Assembly: GCA_964247055.1 (NCBI GenBank)
Contig: OZ176051.1
Coordinates: 12,524,001-12,588,000, forward strand
Direction of reading: 5' to 3'
Length of the DNA stretch: 64,000 bases
From: Paragordius varius
Lineage: Eukaryota > Nematomorpha
Made by a program: the position numbers and the translations under genes. Positions 1-13,546 of the stretch are shown here, piece after piece (the first letter of the stretch is position 1; every line of letters begins with the position of its first letter). The notes below the pieces were generated by a model, which saw only the letters and a list, made by a program, of their open reading frames with translations, was not told the DNA's origin and searched no databases.

Positions 1-575
1 ATGTGAAATTGTTTAAACCAAAACTTATTATTGCAGGTTAGCAAAAACGTTATCAATAAGTTTAAAATTTATACCCTTGAAACAATGATAAAGCTAGAAT
101 GCTAAAATTGATTATACGGACGTATATATATATATATATATATGATTTTTTTTGACAATTTATCTATTATCATTAACTTTTTTAATAATTATAATATTCT
201 AAATGTAAATAGATTTAAAATATTGAATTTTTACCAAATTTTAATATATATTGCTAGGTGAAACCAAATACAAAATAGTTTTCGATGGATAATCTTAATT
301 TTACCGCTAACTTCAAATTTTTACAAATTTATAGTAGAGATGTTATGGTGATATTTATATATATATATGTTATTTAATTAGTTATTGCAGAAATAAAAAA
401 AAAATATTTTTTTAGTGTAAAAATTCCGTCTTAATTAAATTGAAAACATTAATTTAATTTTAGCCTGAATGACTAATAAAATAATTTATCTACCTTTTGA
501 ACAATGGAATCAACCATTATTAATATATTATTGGTTACAATAAATTTATAAAATATCCGCTCCTCCTTACCCTAG
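1..575. other. Intronic or upstream AT-rich stretch before first visible SHMT exon
   Basis: No exon could be recognised here. The stretch should be part of the intron upstream of the first visible serine hydroxymethyltransferase exon, because that exon starts inside the protein with a phase-1 acceptor. It contains only AT-rich sequence and a short TA run near 121-143. Confidence 0.5.
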
Positions 576-3500
576 GTATCACCTGTTACAGTCGTCATTT
601 AGATTATCAGCGGTTTCGTCGGATTGCTGATTCTGTTGGGGCCATTCTAATGGCTGATATGGCTCACGTGTCTGGTCTCGTGGCTGGTGGTCACGTGCCT
701 GAAAGCCCATTTGCCTACGCTGATGTGGTTACCACGACAACGCACAAATCTTTGCGGGGTCCGCGGGCTGCACTTATCTTTTATCGCAGAGGTATTTTTT
801 CTGTTTATAAATAAATATATATATAGGTATAAATTGTGTGTATTGAACTAAAAAGAAAGTAATTCAAGACTGTTTAAGCGATTTGACAAAAACATTTTAT
901 CTTAACATTAGGCATATATTGTTATATGCAAGTTAAAAAGTATCATACAATTAATTTTATATATGTTGAAATTTTAAACTATTTTAAGAATAAAATTGAA
1001 AATCAGAACCATTAGGCTCTAAAACAATGAACTGGCTTTAAACCTATTAAGGAACATAAAATACGGTGTGTTATACTATACCTCATCATATATAAAACAT
1101 TTTGGTTTTTCGCTTATTTTCAAATTTTTTACTCTAATTAATGCATATACATAGGATTAAAGAATGTTAATGCCAAAGGTGACAAGGTGATGTATGATTA
1201 TGAAAAACTAATAAATGAAACTGTCTTTCCAGGACTCCAGGGGGGACCCCATAATAACTCTATTGCAAGTATATCAACCAATTTAACATCTGATACAAAG
1301 TTTTATATTAACATCATTTAGAACATTTTTACACAACATTAAAATTTAAAATAGGATCACATTCAAATATTAATTTTAAATTTAGATTGTGCAAATATAT
1401 TGCTATAATTTACATATACTTTGTGAACAAATTTTTTAATTGGAAAATGTAACATAACATAAAATATATATAATTGAACAATAATACAGTTCTAATTTGC
1501 AATTTAATCACAACATTGCATGGCGTGAAGTTAGTTGGACATCTCTAAATCATTTACCCTATTTATTATGTTTTACAGTTGAGTATGAATCTAAGTAATG
1601 AAACATAAAATCCTGAAATTTTGTTTCATTATATCGAATAAACTGGAACTATTGACTAATACGTACACATCTTTCACACACAACTATCTAAACTACTATT
1701 GTTTATCTTGTTATTTCATTTATCTTAATTTTTGCTTCCTTCCTTTAGCATTATAAAATACAATTTTCATTATTAGGTATTATATAAAATTCCTTCTAAT
1801 TTTTACTTTAATTATTGTGTGAATTAGTTTCTCGTTTGATTAGTGCTGGACAAAAAGGTCAACATTAATCCATTTTTTGCAGCCTAGCCATATAATATAT
1901 TTTAGGTATCGCAGTGGCGCTCAAACTGGCCTCTCAACCCGAATTCAAAGAGTATGGAAAGCAAATTCTTGCAAACGCAAAACAACTTAGTTCATCTCTT
2001 CAAGCTTTGGGATATGACATTGTCACTGGTAAAATGATATAGCCCAAACGCTTTTTTCGTTTAATTTTTATTTCTATCAAGTATATTCTAATGGCTAATT
2101 AAATATATCTAAAAGGAAATCAACCCCAAACATATGTATTTTTATGGCATAAACTTAGCTAATTAATTAACAACTCTTTAAATGATTAGTTCCCAACCTT
2201 TTTAGTTCACGGCCCACCAAATTGAAAATAATCAAAGGTAAAAATGTAAAATATATTATAATATTATAAAAATCCCAAAAATGAGATCCTGATATCTGCA
2301 TTTTTTGAAATATTTTTTCCATATCGGTGTGACAAATCTTGATAATCTGCACCTGAAATTTATCAGTTTGTTCAAGTTTTATTTTTTAATTAAATTTTCC
2401 AAATTTTCAGCTTCCCCTTCCCCCTTAGATTTTTCTATAAATTGGCGTTTCAAAATTGGATGTGTTTCCAACATTTCCAATATTAACATTTATTTTTTTA
2501 TTGGTTAATATCAGTCTGATCAGATATGGTGTTTAACATATTTTAACGCAATCATCCAGCATTAAATCACTTTTGTATTCCGTTATACGTACAGAATTGA
2601 ATTTTTAAATTACATTATATTATTTTTGTTTAATTTGTTGTACAGTAGCGTGTCTTATAAAACAAATTTTGTCCATAATTAAATAAAAAAGAAATTCAAT
2701 GCTGTAAAATAGGTAAAAAATGTTTAATTTTAACATTTTGTTGTTTTTTACTCATACACTACTGTGTTGCTGATTATCTGATTATAATGTGATATGGCCA
2801 GCATAAATGTGCATGCTGTGTATATAATATATTATGTTTTCAAAAGCAACATTTGTTCAACCAAAAGCACATTTTCGACCAAACGCAACATTTTTTAAGC
2901 AAAGTTAACTTAAAAAATGTTGCGTTTGATTGAAAAAAGTATTATATATATATTTCTTTAAAGGTGGAACAGACAATCATTTATTGCTTGTGGATTTGCG
3001 TTCAAAAGGTTTGGCCGGAAATAAGGCTGAACGCATGTTGGAACTCATTGGGATCGCTTGTAATAAAAACACGGTTCCTGGCGATCATTCAGCCCTAAAT
3101 CCTTCGGGAATCAGGTTGGGGACTCCGGCTGTAACATCGCGTGATATGAAGGAACAAGACATGAAAACCATTGCAAATTTCATTGATCAGGGTAATTTAT
3201 TATTGAAAAAAATAGTTAAATTATTTATTTTGAAAGTTTTGAAAGGCTAAATTTAACATCGTTTTTCGATATTGAATTGTTTACTTTTTCTAAATGAATA
3301 TACTCTACTGTATAATCAAAAAAAATCTTTCAACCTTTGTACTAACTTCATATATTTCTTTTTTTTGTTCTTAAGCTGAATATAAAATATGTTTTTTCTG
3401 AAACCAGGTAGTTTATGGGTGAAAGCTATGAAAATAATTGATAATTTTCATTGATAATGAACATCGTTACAATTTTACATATGACTGTCATCATTAAATC

Positions 3501-3602
3501 TTATATATATTATATATATAAAGTTAATGTGTTTGCTGACTACTCTGTGAGCAGTTTAAACCTTTAAATAAACTAAAAATCACATGTAATATTGTGATAT
3601 TT

Positions 3603-3658
<56 letters not shown>

Positions 3659-3962
3659 AAGATATGCCAATCCTCATTTCATATATGCTTTCATTATAAT
3701 AGCAATACAACTTGGTATGAGTATACAAGAGCATTTACTAACCTTAAATGGAAATAAGAACGGTCATGCCCCCACCCTTAAAGAATTTAATGCATTTCTC
3801 CAGGAATTTGTATTAGGGGGATTTGACAAAAATCTTGGCTCAATAAATAATGATTCTTCCCATGAATTTGGTCCAAAAATACGGGATACCCTTATGAATT
3901 TAAGTACTTGTGTAAAAACGTTTGCTCGAAAGTTTCCTTTACCGGGTTTTGAGAATTTTTGA
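576..3962 (+). CDS. SHMT: Serine hydroxymethyltransferase, 3' part (five exons)
   Basis: PLP enzyme that interconverts serine and glycine with tetrahydrofolate, feeding one-carbon metabolism. Exons: 576-791, 1155-1268, 1916-2028, 2964-3191 and 3703-3962 (stop TGA). All joins use GT/AG, and phases agree (1 at each internal join). The first exon has the ITCYSR and [14 protein letters not shown] blocks and the PLP-lysine motif [13 protein letters not shown]. The second has [11 protein letters not shown], the fourth [24 protein letters not shown] and SGIRLGTPA, and the last ends in FPLPGF as family members do. About 310 codons of a family of about 470 are present; the N-terminal part lies off the left edge. 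All diagnostic residues seen are intact, so I read it as a working host gene. Cytosolic and mitochondrial forms cannot be told apart without the N-terminus. Confidence 0.93.
2186..2228. mobile_element. Fragment resembling a hAT element end
   Basis: The sequence around TTCCCAACCTTTTT followed by CACGGCCCACC resembles the terminal region of many hAT-type nonautonomous elements. No partner end is visible nearby, so this is at most a relic inside an SHMT intron. Confidence 0.3.
2735..2830. repeat. Family D repeat copy 1 (SHMT intron)
   Basis: Shares with 4606-4705 and 5700-5848 an ordered set of words: CAACATTTTGTTGTTTTT-like start, CTACTGTGTTGC, GATTATAATGTGATAT and an ending near AAAATGCGCAT. 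Probably a short nonautonomous element. Confidence 0.5.
3606..3653. repeat. TA dinucleotide microsatellite
   Basis: About 24 uninterrupted TA units within the last SHMT intron, about 50 bases before the final acceptor. Confidence 0.9.
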
Positions 3963-4891
3963 TTTTGTAACATATGTTCACATCTTACACAGTCGCCTAC
4001 AACACACAAATGAACCATGTTAGGTTTTTTATGTTATAAAAGTTTAGGTTTTTATCTATATATGCAATTTACATTACACATTTTATTATAACTTTGATTA
4101 TAGATATGTTTTGTTTTATTACATAAATTAATTCATTAATATTATGGGACTCACAAATCATGTCCAATTAAAATAAATAATTTGTGTAAAATTTATTTTT
4201 TTACAAAATTATTGAACCAACACTTGATCAAGGTTAAGTCTGACCTGTTTAGAATGCCTTCGTGATTATGGCATTTTTATAATAACTAGCCAAAAACTTT
4301 AATAATATAGCTTATTGAAATATCTAAAGTAAATATATATATTTATCATACAAGAAAACTTAGTAATAATAAATATATATTTTTCTTGATTTTTAATAAT
4401 ATTCCCGAATATATTTGTGTTACCAATTTCATTTCTTTATATTTAACCCAAACTCTAGAAATATAAAATTAATTATATTAGGCTTTTAACTATTTTTCGC
4501 TCTTTAAAATATTTTGAAATTTTATGTGCCAAATTTTGTTGATTGTTTCTTGTCATAATATAGTATACATTTTAATGGTGTATCGAAAAATGTAAAGAAA
4601 AGAATTATTCAACATTTCGTTATTTTTCCATATACGACTGTTGTGTTGCAAATTGCTCAACTATAGTGTGATATAAGCAACCATTAAAATGCGCATTGTA
4701 AAAGCCAATTATATTTATATTTACTTCTATCCAATACTTTTTTAATTTATAAGTGGTTTCAACACTCTATTATGATATGGTAGAATTTTTTTATTAATAT
4801 ATATAATATAAAGACACAATATTATTACATTAAGGGTTATTAGAGTATGTATAAAAATATGCCAATATACCAAAAACAATTAGACAATAAA
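3963..4891. other. Convergent intergenic region between SHMT and MSL3-like gene
   Basis: Holds the 3' flanks of both convergent genes and one family D repeat copy. No coding sequence was seen. Confidence 0.6.
4606..4705. repeat. Family D repeat copy 2
   Basis: Second copy of the repeat at 2735-2830, with the words TGTGTTGCAAATTGC, CTATAGTGTGATATAAGC and AACCATTAAAATGC. It lies between the two convergent gene ends. Confidence 0.5.
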
Positions 4892-7800
4892 TTAATAATT
4901 GATTTTCTGTTTCTTGTTTGATGTTGTTTCTAAAGCATTATTATTAACTCCGTTGTTTTTGCGGTTATAATAATATTTTAAACGCTGTTTTTGTTTTGAT
5001 AAAGCTACTCCCCCATTCATGATATAATTTCTCGTTGATGATTGTCGGGTCGAATTAAGCTTATTTTTACGTTTTTTAAAGGACAAATTTGATATGGGTT
5101 TGTGATTTATAATTTGGTTTATTTCATCGCTGTTAACAGGTAAAAAGGGGGCGTTTTTAAGATTTTGTAAGGTTTGAATAGGTACGTACACATAATGCAT
5201 AAGGAATGAGGATAAATGTGTCTCAATATATCTATATGATATTAATAAAATAAAGTTACAGATAAATCGGAAAATATATAGGATTTGGGTATAATAAAAA
5301 TTTTTTTGGTTTAATTCAGAATATTTATTACCTTTAATTTTTGATTATGTTATTTATTTGTAGGTATAATACTTTAAATAATTTTGATTGTAATCTCATA
5401 TATTTCAAATCTAATCCTATTTAAATTTTTTTTTGAAATTAATTAACATATTAATATAAATTATAAAATTAAATACTTGAGTAATAGATTAATTTGTTGC
5501 GCAAACACTATGGGGTATAGGAGATGGAAAGAAACTTCGTTCATGAGTTTCGGTAATATGCCTATATATATATATATTGTTATTTATTAATACAACAAAT
5601 TAAACTATATATTATAAAAAATACAACATTTTTTTAAGTAGTAAAAATGCAAAAAAACAATGTAAAATAATTTGATCAATAATTATTTTATTTACAGGAT
5701 GCAATGTAATAGTTGCTTGCTTATATCACACTATAGTAGGGCATAACTGTTTATTCAACATTTTGTTGTTTTTCACTACTGTGTTACGGATTGCCTTACT
5801 ATAATGTAATGAAATAAGCAACCATTAAAATGCATACTATATTATGGTGACATTATATCAACTGTAAACATATAAAGTTTTAAACAATATATATATTAAC
5901 TTTTAACCGAAGCTATTCAATTTTGACCCTAAGAAATAATATTTGAAAATTAATAACTAACTCTGTTAATTTTAAAAATAAAAATTGCATACTTAAAATA
6001 TATATAAAAGTTATTATACTGAGAAATCTTAGCAAGGGTATAATTCCAGTTTTGTGAGTATAGCTTTCAATGACATCAATATTGTGTGAATTGTAAGTAA
6101 TATTTGATTGATTCCTAATTTGGACCCTGGTTTTAATTGAGTTGTGATTTTCCGAATATAAAAATTTCGGTATAGAATTAACAGGTATTTGAGATTCTTC
6201 AATGGCAATATTTTCAGTATCCTTCTATCAAACAAAAATAATTATATTATTTAAAAAAACCATAGGGTAAAAATTATAATTTTCTTGTACTTTAGTTTTA
6301 AGTCTGTCAAGTATTTGAAATCGCCGATCCCATCTTAATATATTTTTTTAACCTCGAATTAATGTGATTTAAATTCATAGTTTTTACAGGCACTTTTAAG
6401 TTTATAACTAACAAATCATTTAATTAAATTATATTGAACTTGGAAAAATAATATTTTTTCATAAAAAAATAATCAAGATTGAATTATAAGTGCAAACACC
6501 ATAAATATGTCGAAAAATCTTAGTTTTATTTTTAAAAAACTAGACATACTTGACATTTTATAATTGTGACGTCAATTGATTCATTATTTTTCTGATGATT
6601 GGAAAAAAGTCCGTTTATTTGGGCTTTAGGGTTTGTTTTTTGGGGTGCGATTCTAATTTTTCTAGTCCTATATGTATATAAAGAAAATAAATATTTATAT
6701 CATGAGATTACATAAAAATAGCTAATATATATTTCCATAAGAAAACTGTTTATATAAAACCTAGTTTTTTCATTACATATAACACGTATGGTTTTAGGTA
6801 TAAAATGAGAAGATGTAAATCAGTAATACACTCAATTTTTATATACTCACTATATTTTTTGTCTTTGTAAATATATATCGAAAAAGCAGTTAAATATAGC
6901 TCATTATTTAGCTTCTTAATTTAATTTAGCATTAAAAATTGATTTATTATAACCTAAACGGATAAAAAATAATTTCAATAATAGTAACTCAAAACATAAA
7001 GAGAAAAAAGAATTAAAATTCTTTAATACTATTTATTGTAATCCATTTTAACAATATATACCTAAAAAACCGATTATAACCCCTAAAAATGTCAAGCGTG
7101 AATTAACAATATTTCCGAAAAAAAACGAAATTACTTTTGTATTGAATTGATATTTTTATGGTTTAGTTTATTGTCGTAAACTTCAGCTTGCTCTTTTTCA
7201 GACAGGTAAAGTAATCGATCTTCATAAATATGATTAAACCAAACAATCAATCCAGTCACAAATTCTTTCAGCATTGACTCACTACAAGATAAAATGACGA
7301 AATATTTACAGTGGGGTGATATTAACAAGGAGTTTTTAAACTCTAAATACCTATATGATTAATTATTTTTTTTCATATACCAAATATTTTTATACGTACG
7401 AACCCATATATACAGAGTGTATATTAAAATTTAAAAGACAAAACATAAATTCAAAACTCTGTTTTTAACGCCTATTTTAACCAAACATAATAACGTATCG
7501 TCTGATAATTCAAAACAGAAATAAAGATATAAGTAGACACACAATTTCACTTAAAACTCTATCATTTAGTTTATATTAAAAATGTTAAAAATTATATTCT
7601 TAAAAATATGTTAGTCGTTTACTTTTTATTTTTTGTTCTTTAAGTATAACTGTATTTGCAAAAAAATATTTTTAACCATAATTTAAAATTAAAAAAAACT
7701 GTTCAATTTTTTTTATAAAAACCATTAATCAGCATACTTTGTCACAGGATTAATCAGTTTTGCACAAGATATTAAGGATACTTTTTGCTGAAATTGAGGA

Positions 7801-9432
7801 GAAGGTTGGTTGTTCTTTGTAAAAGTATTATCATAATTATCATTATTGCAAACATAATTTTTTGTTGAGTTGGAAAAACTGGATTCATATGAATATTGAG
7901 CAAAATATTGTTGAAACATTAACGTTTGATTTGGGGTTGCTACATGGTAAGGCAAATTAGTATTAAAATTAGTGTTGTGGTGAACAATAGATGCGTGACT
8001 TTCAAACTGTTTCAAAATGTTGGCCACAGAAAAATTTTCGTGGGGAAGGTCGGCTTTGATATACAAAGGAAACTGTATATAATGAGAAAATGTCTAAAAG
8101 TGTGTGCATTTAAACGACGACTAAATTATTAACGGCGTGCATACGACATTTATATATGAATATAGAAAATAAAATAATCGTTTACATTGTTTAAAAAATG
8201 CTCAAATAAACATTTAATACCACAAATTAAACAGGTGATTAAAATTTTTTGCCTGGTCAAGGAAATTACAGTCGGAATTATAATTTAAATTTCACACCAG
8301 TGTTCTATTTCTAGAAAAAACATATCTCCAATTTATGCAGATTTTGGAGCTCAATTTTAAATGGGGTTTGCTTTTTAATTTCGAAAAAATGGGCAAAATA
8401 TTTGGATAATAAAATTACTATATTGTATAGTTAAACTTTTAGGTGTGAAAACAATTTCCTGTATTGAAATACAAATGATATTGGTTTCAATCGAATAATA
8501 AGGGTTTTAGGCCCTTCTTACTCAATAAAATATTCAAAAATGGATTGTTAAATCCTTGATTTCAGAACTTTAGGCGACCAATTAAAAATCGTGAAATTTT
8601 CGACCGCTTAACATACCTGATGACAAAATATATATTTGATTATAAAATTAAAAAAAGCATAAATGAGCATCAAATTTCTTTAATTATTTATTTGTTAATA
8701 TTTTGTTTGGACTTAATTTGGTTTTATATAGCTTTTAATATATATAAATATAATTCTACGAGTTCTTAATGAAGTTAGATTTTAGAAAAAAATTATATAT
8801 TATATAAAAACATATATAACAAAAGGTGTTAAATTTTTAATAAATAAAACAGCTGACCTTCTTTTCAGCAACAAGTTTTTCATCGATTTTTAAAACGGCT
8901 TTAACTTGAGTCGGAATACATATATCAGGTATTGGTATAACATTTATTGAATTAATAACTTGGGGTATATTAAAACCTAGCTGAATATTATAATTATTTG
9001 TTACTTCTTGTGGTTGAATAAAAATATTTTTATTAAAATTATTTGAATCTTTTTTCTTAATTATTGATGATCTAGCGTTATTCAAAATATTAAACTTTTT
9101 AACAATTCCGAGTTGAATGTCTATCTGTTTTTTTAATTGTCGGTTTTGGGGTGTGTCTTTTAATAAATATTTTTCCTCAACATGCCAATCCCATCTATTT
9201 TATAATCATTATTATTTACGAGTTTTTCCATCCCAAAAAATGAACCCAATAAATTGGAATTTGCATAACCTGTTCATTTTTATTAATGTTAACATGTTTT
9301 ATATTTTGTATCTAATAATATAATTTAATTATATACGCGTGCATTATAAAGTTTTTTAGCTAGCAAAGGGTCAGGTTCGTAACAAAGAACATTTTCACCG
9401 ATTTGAAAGAGAATTTCTGACTTTGTTTTCAT
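4892..9432 (-). CDS. MSL3: MSL3-like chromodomain/MRG-domain protein (nine exons)
   Basis: MRG-family chromatin protein; MSL3 and MRG15 read methylated H3K36 within acetyltransferase complexes. Exons in coding order: 9337-9432, 9220-9311, 8858-9194, 7738-8072, 7135-7281, 6550-6667, 6020-6224, 5477-5561 and 4892-5231. Phases match at all eight joins, giving about 584 residues. The first three exons form a chromo-barrel: GENVLCYEPDP, then VHFLGW, then SWDWHVEEKYLLKD. The likely aromatic cage is Y29, F57, W60 and W64. The MRG domain follows in pieces: IPIPDICIPTQVKAVL, LPHENFSVANILKQF, LKEFVTGLIVWFNHIYEDRL, LLYLSEKEQ, PLLRFLSILPKL and INLLLKYIETHL. GENVLCYEPDP and the long spacers inside the MRG domain favour MSL3 over MRG15. 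Odd points: Asn-rich linkers, and a basic Lys/Asn-rich tail where MSL3 usually ends with an acidic/aromatic helix. Exon 6 (6550-6667) is short and supported mainly by phase. Confidence 0.85.
5700..5848. repeat. Family D repeat copy 3, palindromic (MSL3-like intron)
   Basis: The two halves pair. The left arm has GTTGCTTGCTTATATCACAC, and the right arm reversed has GGTTGCTTATTTCATTACAT. This is the fullest family D copy and shows that the family is a foldback element. It sits inside the intron between the seventh and eighth exons of the MSL3-like gene. Confidence 0.6.
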
Positions 9433-11804
9433 TAAAATTTGGACCTCTCATATCAATTTAAATTATTTGGTAGTTGATTTGTGCGCTTTATTTTAACATA
9501 TGATGCAATAATTTATATATAAAATCGGTCGAACGGCACCAAATCGAGACATCCAATTTTCGCATTAGGTATTTACTTAGAACACTAATAGTTGATTTAA
9601 AATATTTTTATAAATTATTTTTTAGATGTAAAGTCCTAAAATTTTGAATTTGCACGAGTCTAAGATAGATTAGTTTAAAATAAAGGCGAAAAGCCCGAAT
9701 TGTGTTATAAAAATTATATATATATATATAATAATTTTGATATCAAATAAAGTTTTCCACAAAAAAATTTAACTTTAAATTTGATGAAAAACAAATATTT
9801 AAATTAAATAAAAAGATAAAATGCTCAGAATCATCAAATATACAAAAAGTGTTATTATAATTCTCATAGTGCTTTTATAGTGTTCCCATCATGCTTCAAA
9901 ATATATAGTTCGCTTTACCGAAATTTTGCTACAGATTTAATTTTAACATTTTTTTGGAAAAGACTTTTATTAAAGTCAGAATCAAGCATATATTTGAATT
10001 TGTATTTTGCTATTGCGGTTTTCGACTATAGAACTTGCCGATTTTATATCGATCCCAAATCGGAGACTTCTGGCTCTCACATCCAAAATTAATATTTTAT
10101 GAAATGTTGTTCTGCTTATACTTGTTAAATACTTTACAATATTTAGTGATATTGGAATAAAACAATTCACCAAAAAAATCTATACAGCAAAATGGCAAAT
10201 TTTGCCATCTTCTGAAAGCAGTCACAACAAAACTGGAAATACATATATATCACCCTTATGAATCGATATATCCTATCAGTAATATATTTCATCAGATTAT
10301 TCTTTTATAATTCCGATTTTGGATGATACTGTAAGGATGTGGATTATACACCTCAATTTTCATTATGTATATGTTTCAAGAAAATGATAATTTTTAAACT
10401 TTCTAAACGAAAAATGGATTAAAAATATAGCACATCAGCAAAATCGAGTTTATTTTGTGGACTCTTACCGTTTCCATATAGTATAACGCTTTAAAATTAT
10501 TTTTTTAAGCAATTGCATTTTCCCAATATAATTTTTTTGTTCTCATGGCCCTGCTAAAAATTGGATAACGAAAATTTGGCTTAAGACTTAAATACAACAC
10601 ATTCTCTTCAGTCATCCGATTCAAATTAGGGTTTTTAGGGCACTGTTTAAAATCAAATATTTCTAAAAATACGGAACAAATCGAAACCGTTACAAAAGTG
10701 CGCTTATACATTGAAGCACCGAAGTATATAAAAAAAGATTTGTTTCTATGAATAGATATTTATTAGGGATAAACCTGAAGGTAAAAATTTAGTCAACATA
10801 ACGTGTGTGCATTACTCAAATATAAATATAACACAAAATAAATCACTTTCTTTTTCTGTTTATATTAATGTTAAATGTGATTTAAATAAAAAAATTAACT
10901 TTGATAGCGTTAGAATTAAATAAACGATATTTTGCAATATTGCAATATAAAATTGGGGTCGAAGTAGCTTGACATCAATCATTTTCAAAACAAAATTTTA
11001 TTTGGATATTTTGGCGTATTTATATAATTTTAATAGGACAGAAGCAAATTTGAATGGAAATCGTTTCTTTTACTAGTTTTTATTATATCAATTTAAATAT
11101 AGTTGGGGTCCCTAACACCTCATATTAAATCGAAGTGTTAAAATTGAAAATTTCTGGTGTTAAAAAATTAATTTTTGAGCCCTATCTAAAAATAAAAATT
11201 TTATATTAAAAATATTATACATTTTCATGTTTACCTGATATATGTAAAAAATATTTGGGAATAACGTGGTTTTCACCAAAAAATAATTTTTCATTATGGC
11301 GTTAATTTCGCTTTGGATATGGCCTAATTAGCACACATATATTTCATGAATAGCCCGCAATCAATACCAAAAGCAATAAAAAATCATTTGTCAGTTTATA
11401 TAATCAGGGTATTTTAAATCCCCTAATTTTTTGGAGTGCCATATAAGTGCGACCCACAACTTAAGCGATTCCGGCTTAGGCTCATTACAAGCCAATCTTT
11501 GCTACACATCTCATGATACTAAAATTATTTACGACAATTTAATTAAAAGCGATCCTTTAATATGGAGTCAAGTCTATTATTTTTAACTGAACGCTTTAAA
11601 AAGAATTTCGATATTTAGCGAATGTTTCATTTTTATTATATGATATTTAATTTAAAAAAAAGCTGTTGTATTTACTATTTCTATCTATAGTATTCAATTC
11701 GTAAAAATTAAAAACATTGGATAACTTTTTTAAACAAATTAAATTAAAGGGCATTTTAATAAAAGAAAGAGTTAAAAAATTGATAATAATACCTATTTAT
11801 ATTA
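9433..11804. other. Gene-free upstream region of the MSL3-like gene
   Basis: No gene was recognised. The first few hundred bases should carry the MSL3-like promoter, but no motif can be named. A decayed family C repeat lies around 9840-10500; the rest is unassigned AT-rich sequence. Confidence 0.5.
9840..10500. repeat. Probable decayed family C repeat
   Basis: Around 9889-9960 the reverse strand carries AGCAAAATTTCGGTAAAGCG and GAAGCATGATGGGAAC. These match the central block of family C copies at 49330-50200 and 51610-53040. Near 10465 there is a second piece with CCGTTTCCATATAGTATAA. Ends were not resolved. Confidence 0.35.
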
Positions 11805-12003
11805 CAGTCATGTATCCTTTATTTTATCACAAATATATTATTTGGTAAAGAATGAAAAATCAAGAGCTCTATGGTAATTCTTATATTTTTTGATGAATAT
11901 GATATTGAAACCATAGAGCTCTTGTTTTTTCCATTCTTTGCTAAATATTTATACCCATTTAACGAAAAAAATTTTTTTTGATAAAATAAAGGATACATGA
12001 CTG
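11805..12003. mobile_element. Short inverted-repeat element (Tc1/mariner-like MITE), copy 1
   Basis: Starts CAGTCATGTATCCTTTATTT and ends with its reverse complement, flanked by TA on both sides (11803-11804, 12004-12005). Most of the 199-bp unit is a near-perfect hairpin with CAAGAGCTCTATGG-type arms. TA duplication and a CAGT start fit a nonautonomous Tc1/mariner element. A related copy is at 15450-15685. Confidence 0.8.
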
Positions 12004-12005
12004 TA

Positions 12006-12221
12006 TAGCATTATTTTAATTTAGAAAAAAGGCAATTATGCAAATGCAATGAAAAATCGGCCTACCGATAATCATAAATGTTGACGATCTCTGTTTAATA
12101 TTAACAAATTGCACCTATCCGAAAATTTTTTTGGAATATACAATATATATTATAAAGATAATTCATTTATTATAATGTCATAAAAAATGAGTGCATATTC
12201 AATATAGGTATATATAGATTA
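12006..12221. other. Unassigned AT-rich sequence
   Basis: Lies between two mobile elements; no gene or repeat was recognised in it. Confidence 0.4.
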
Positions 12222-13546
12222 ATGTGACCAGATAGGCTGTTTTTCGCAGTACAGTACTGGGTTTTCAGAAAAAAACTGCGCCTGTACTGCGCCCACTTTT
12301 GTACTGCTTTTTGAAATTAAAAAAATTTAATTTTTTATAATTAAATATTAATTACCTTTAATTTATTCAAAAAAATTATTTTAGAATTTAATATAGTACC
12401 TCTGCAAAATAACCCCATAATTTGTAAAAAAATGGTTCATTTTTAGGTAAAAAAACTAAGATTGGCCTGTTTTTAATTGGTTAATATATTTTTCGGCAAG
12501 AAATATACATATAATTGGGATTTAAATCGGTAAAACCGCTTATGATTGCAGCCTTTCGCGCTAAGCGAAACTATATCACAAAGATTCAAACTAATGGATT
12601 TTTAATCAGGGCTTCCGCAAAAAGAGGTGCCTCAAAATTTAATACCAACATTAATTTATGATATTTTCATAAATGTTTGATCTTTAAAGTTCATTTTTTG
12701 ATATAATTATCAAACGGAAAATTATATAGAAAATTGTATTCCCATATATTATTTAAAATTTATTATATATGGCACATGATTGCTAAATAATCTGTTTTTG
12801 TATTAAGTTAAAGTTTTTTTAAGCTTTCTATACTCATTAGGTGGAAGTATGATATTTCTTAATTTTTTCCCTAAACTTTAATTTTTTTAGTTTTATTATT
12901 TTTTTGCATACACAAATTTGAGATATTTTGTTGAAGCGTACTTCAAACTATTTTGAAGCAGATGGAAACAATATAACGCTTTAAGAAATAATAAAACCCT
13001 TTTTAAACGATGTTGAACTACCATTGGAGAACTTTAATTCAAAGGTTTGTTTGCTTGCAAATTTTGGTGAATTTATGTAAAAAACACATTAATGCTGAGT
13101 GAGAAAAACGTATGGCATTATCGAATTATATATGTGTTAAACGGCAAAATTTTGATAAAAATTAAATTTTTGAAAGTATGCACTTATTTAGAATATTTAG
13201 TTGATATCATTTAGCATATATTTAGAATTATTGCACAATGTCGGAGTTTTTGTGTTTTCTTTAAGAGAACAATCCATTAAGGCCAAAAAATTTATCTAAC
13301 AATTTAAAATTTTTACAATTATTATTTTATAGCACCTACCACAAAAGTGTAAATAACTTTCTTTATAACTCGTAAAGGTTAAACAAAAACAACATGATAA
13401 TCCTGATATTTTCCTATCAGAATATAAATTCTTTATCATGATATTTTTTGTGAAAACTGTGTAATATTCCACACCGATGGTGTAAAAACGGGAAATGGAT
13501 GTTTTGATTTTGTACTGCGTCAGAGTTTAAAAAATCTGGTCACATT
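12222..13546. mobile_element. Family E element, copy 1 (GTGACCAGAT ends)
   Basis: A 1.3 kb unit bounded by ATGTGACCAGAT at the left and its complement ATCTGGTCACAT at the right. Near both ends lie words rich in GTACTG. No coding capacity is visible, so it is nonautonomous. Bases from about 12640 to 13450 resemble family C repeats (a GAAGCGTACTTCAAACTATT block, and ATCATGATATTTTTT at the far side), so it may be E with a C copy inside. The left part matches the reverse of 22990-23440. Confidence 0.65.

Noticed and set aside
6029-6235. 68-codon reverse-strand frame
   Set aside because: The neighbouring frame of the same stretch fits the MSL3-like gene by phase and by the PLLRFL block, so this frame is a shadow.
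9880-10711. Several 60-70 codon frames on both strands
   Set aside because: They overlap a decayed family C repeat and resemble nothing known.
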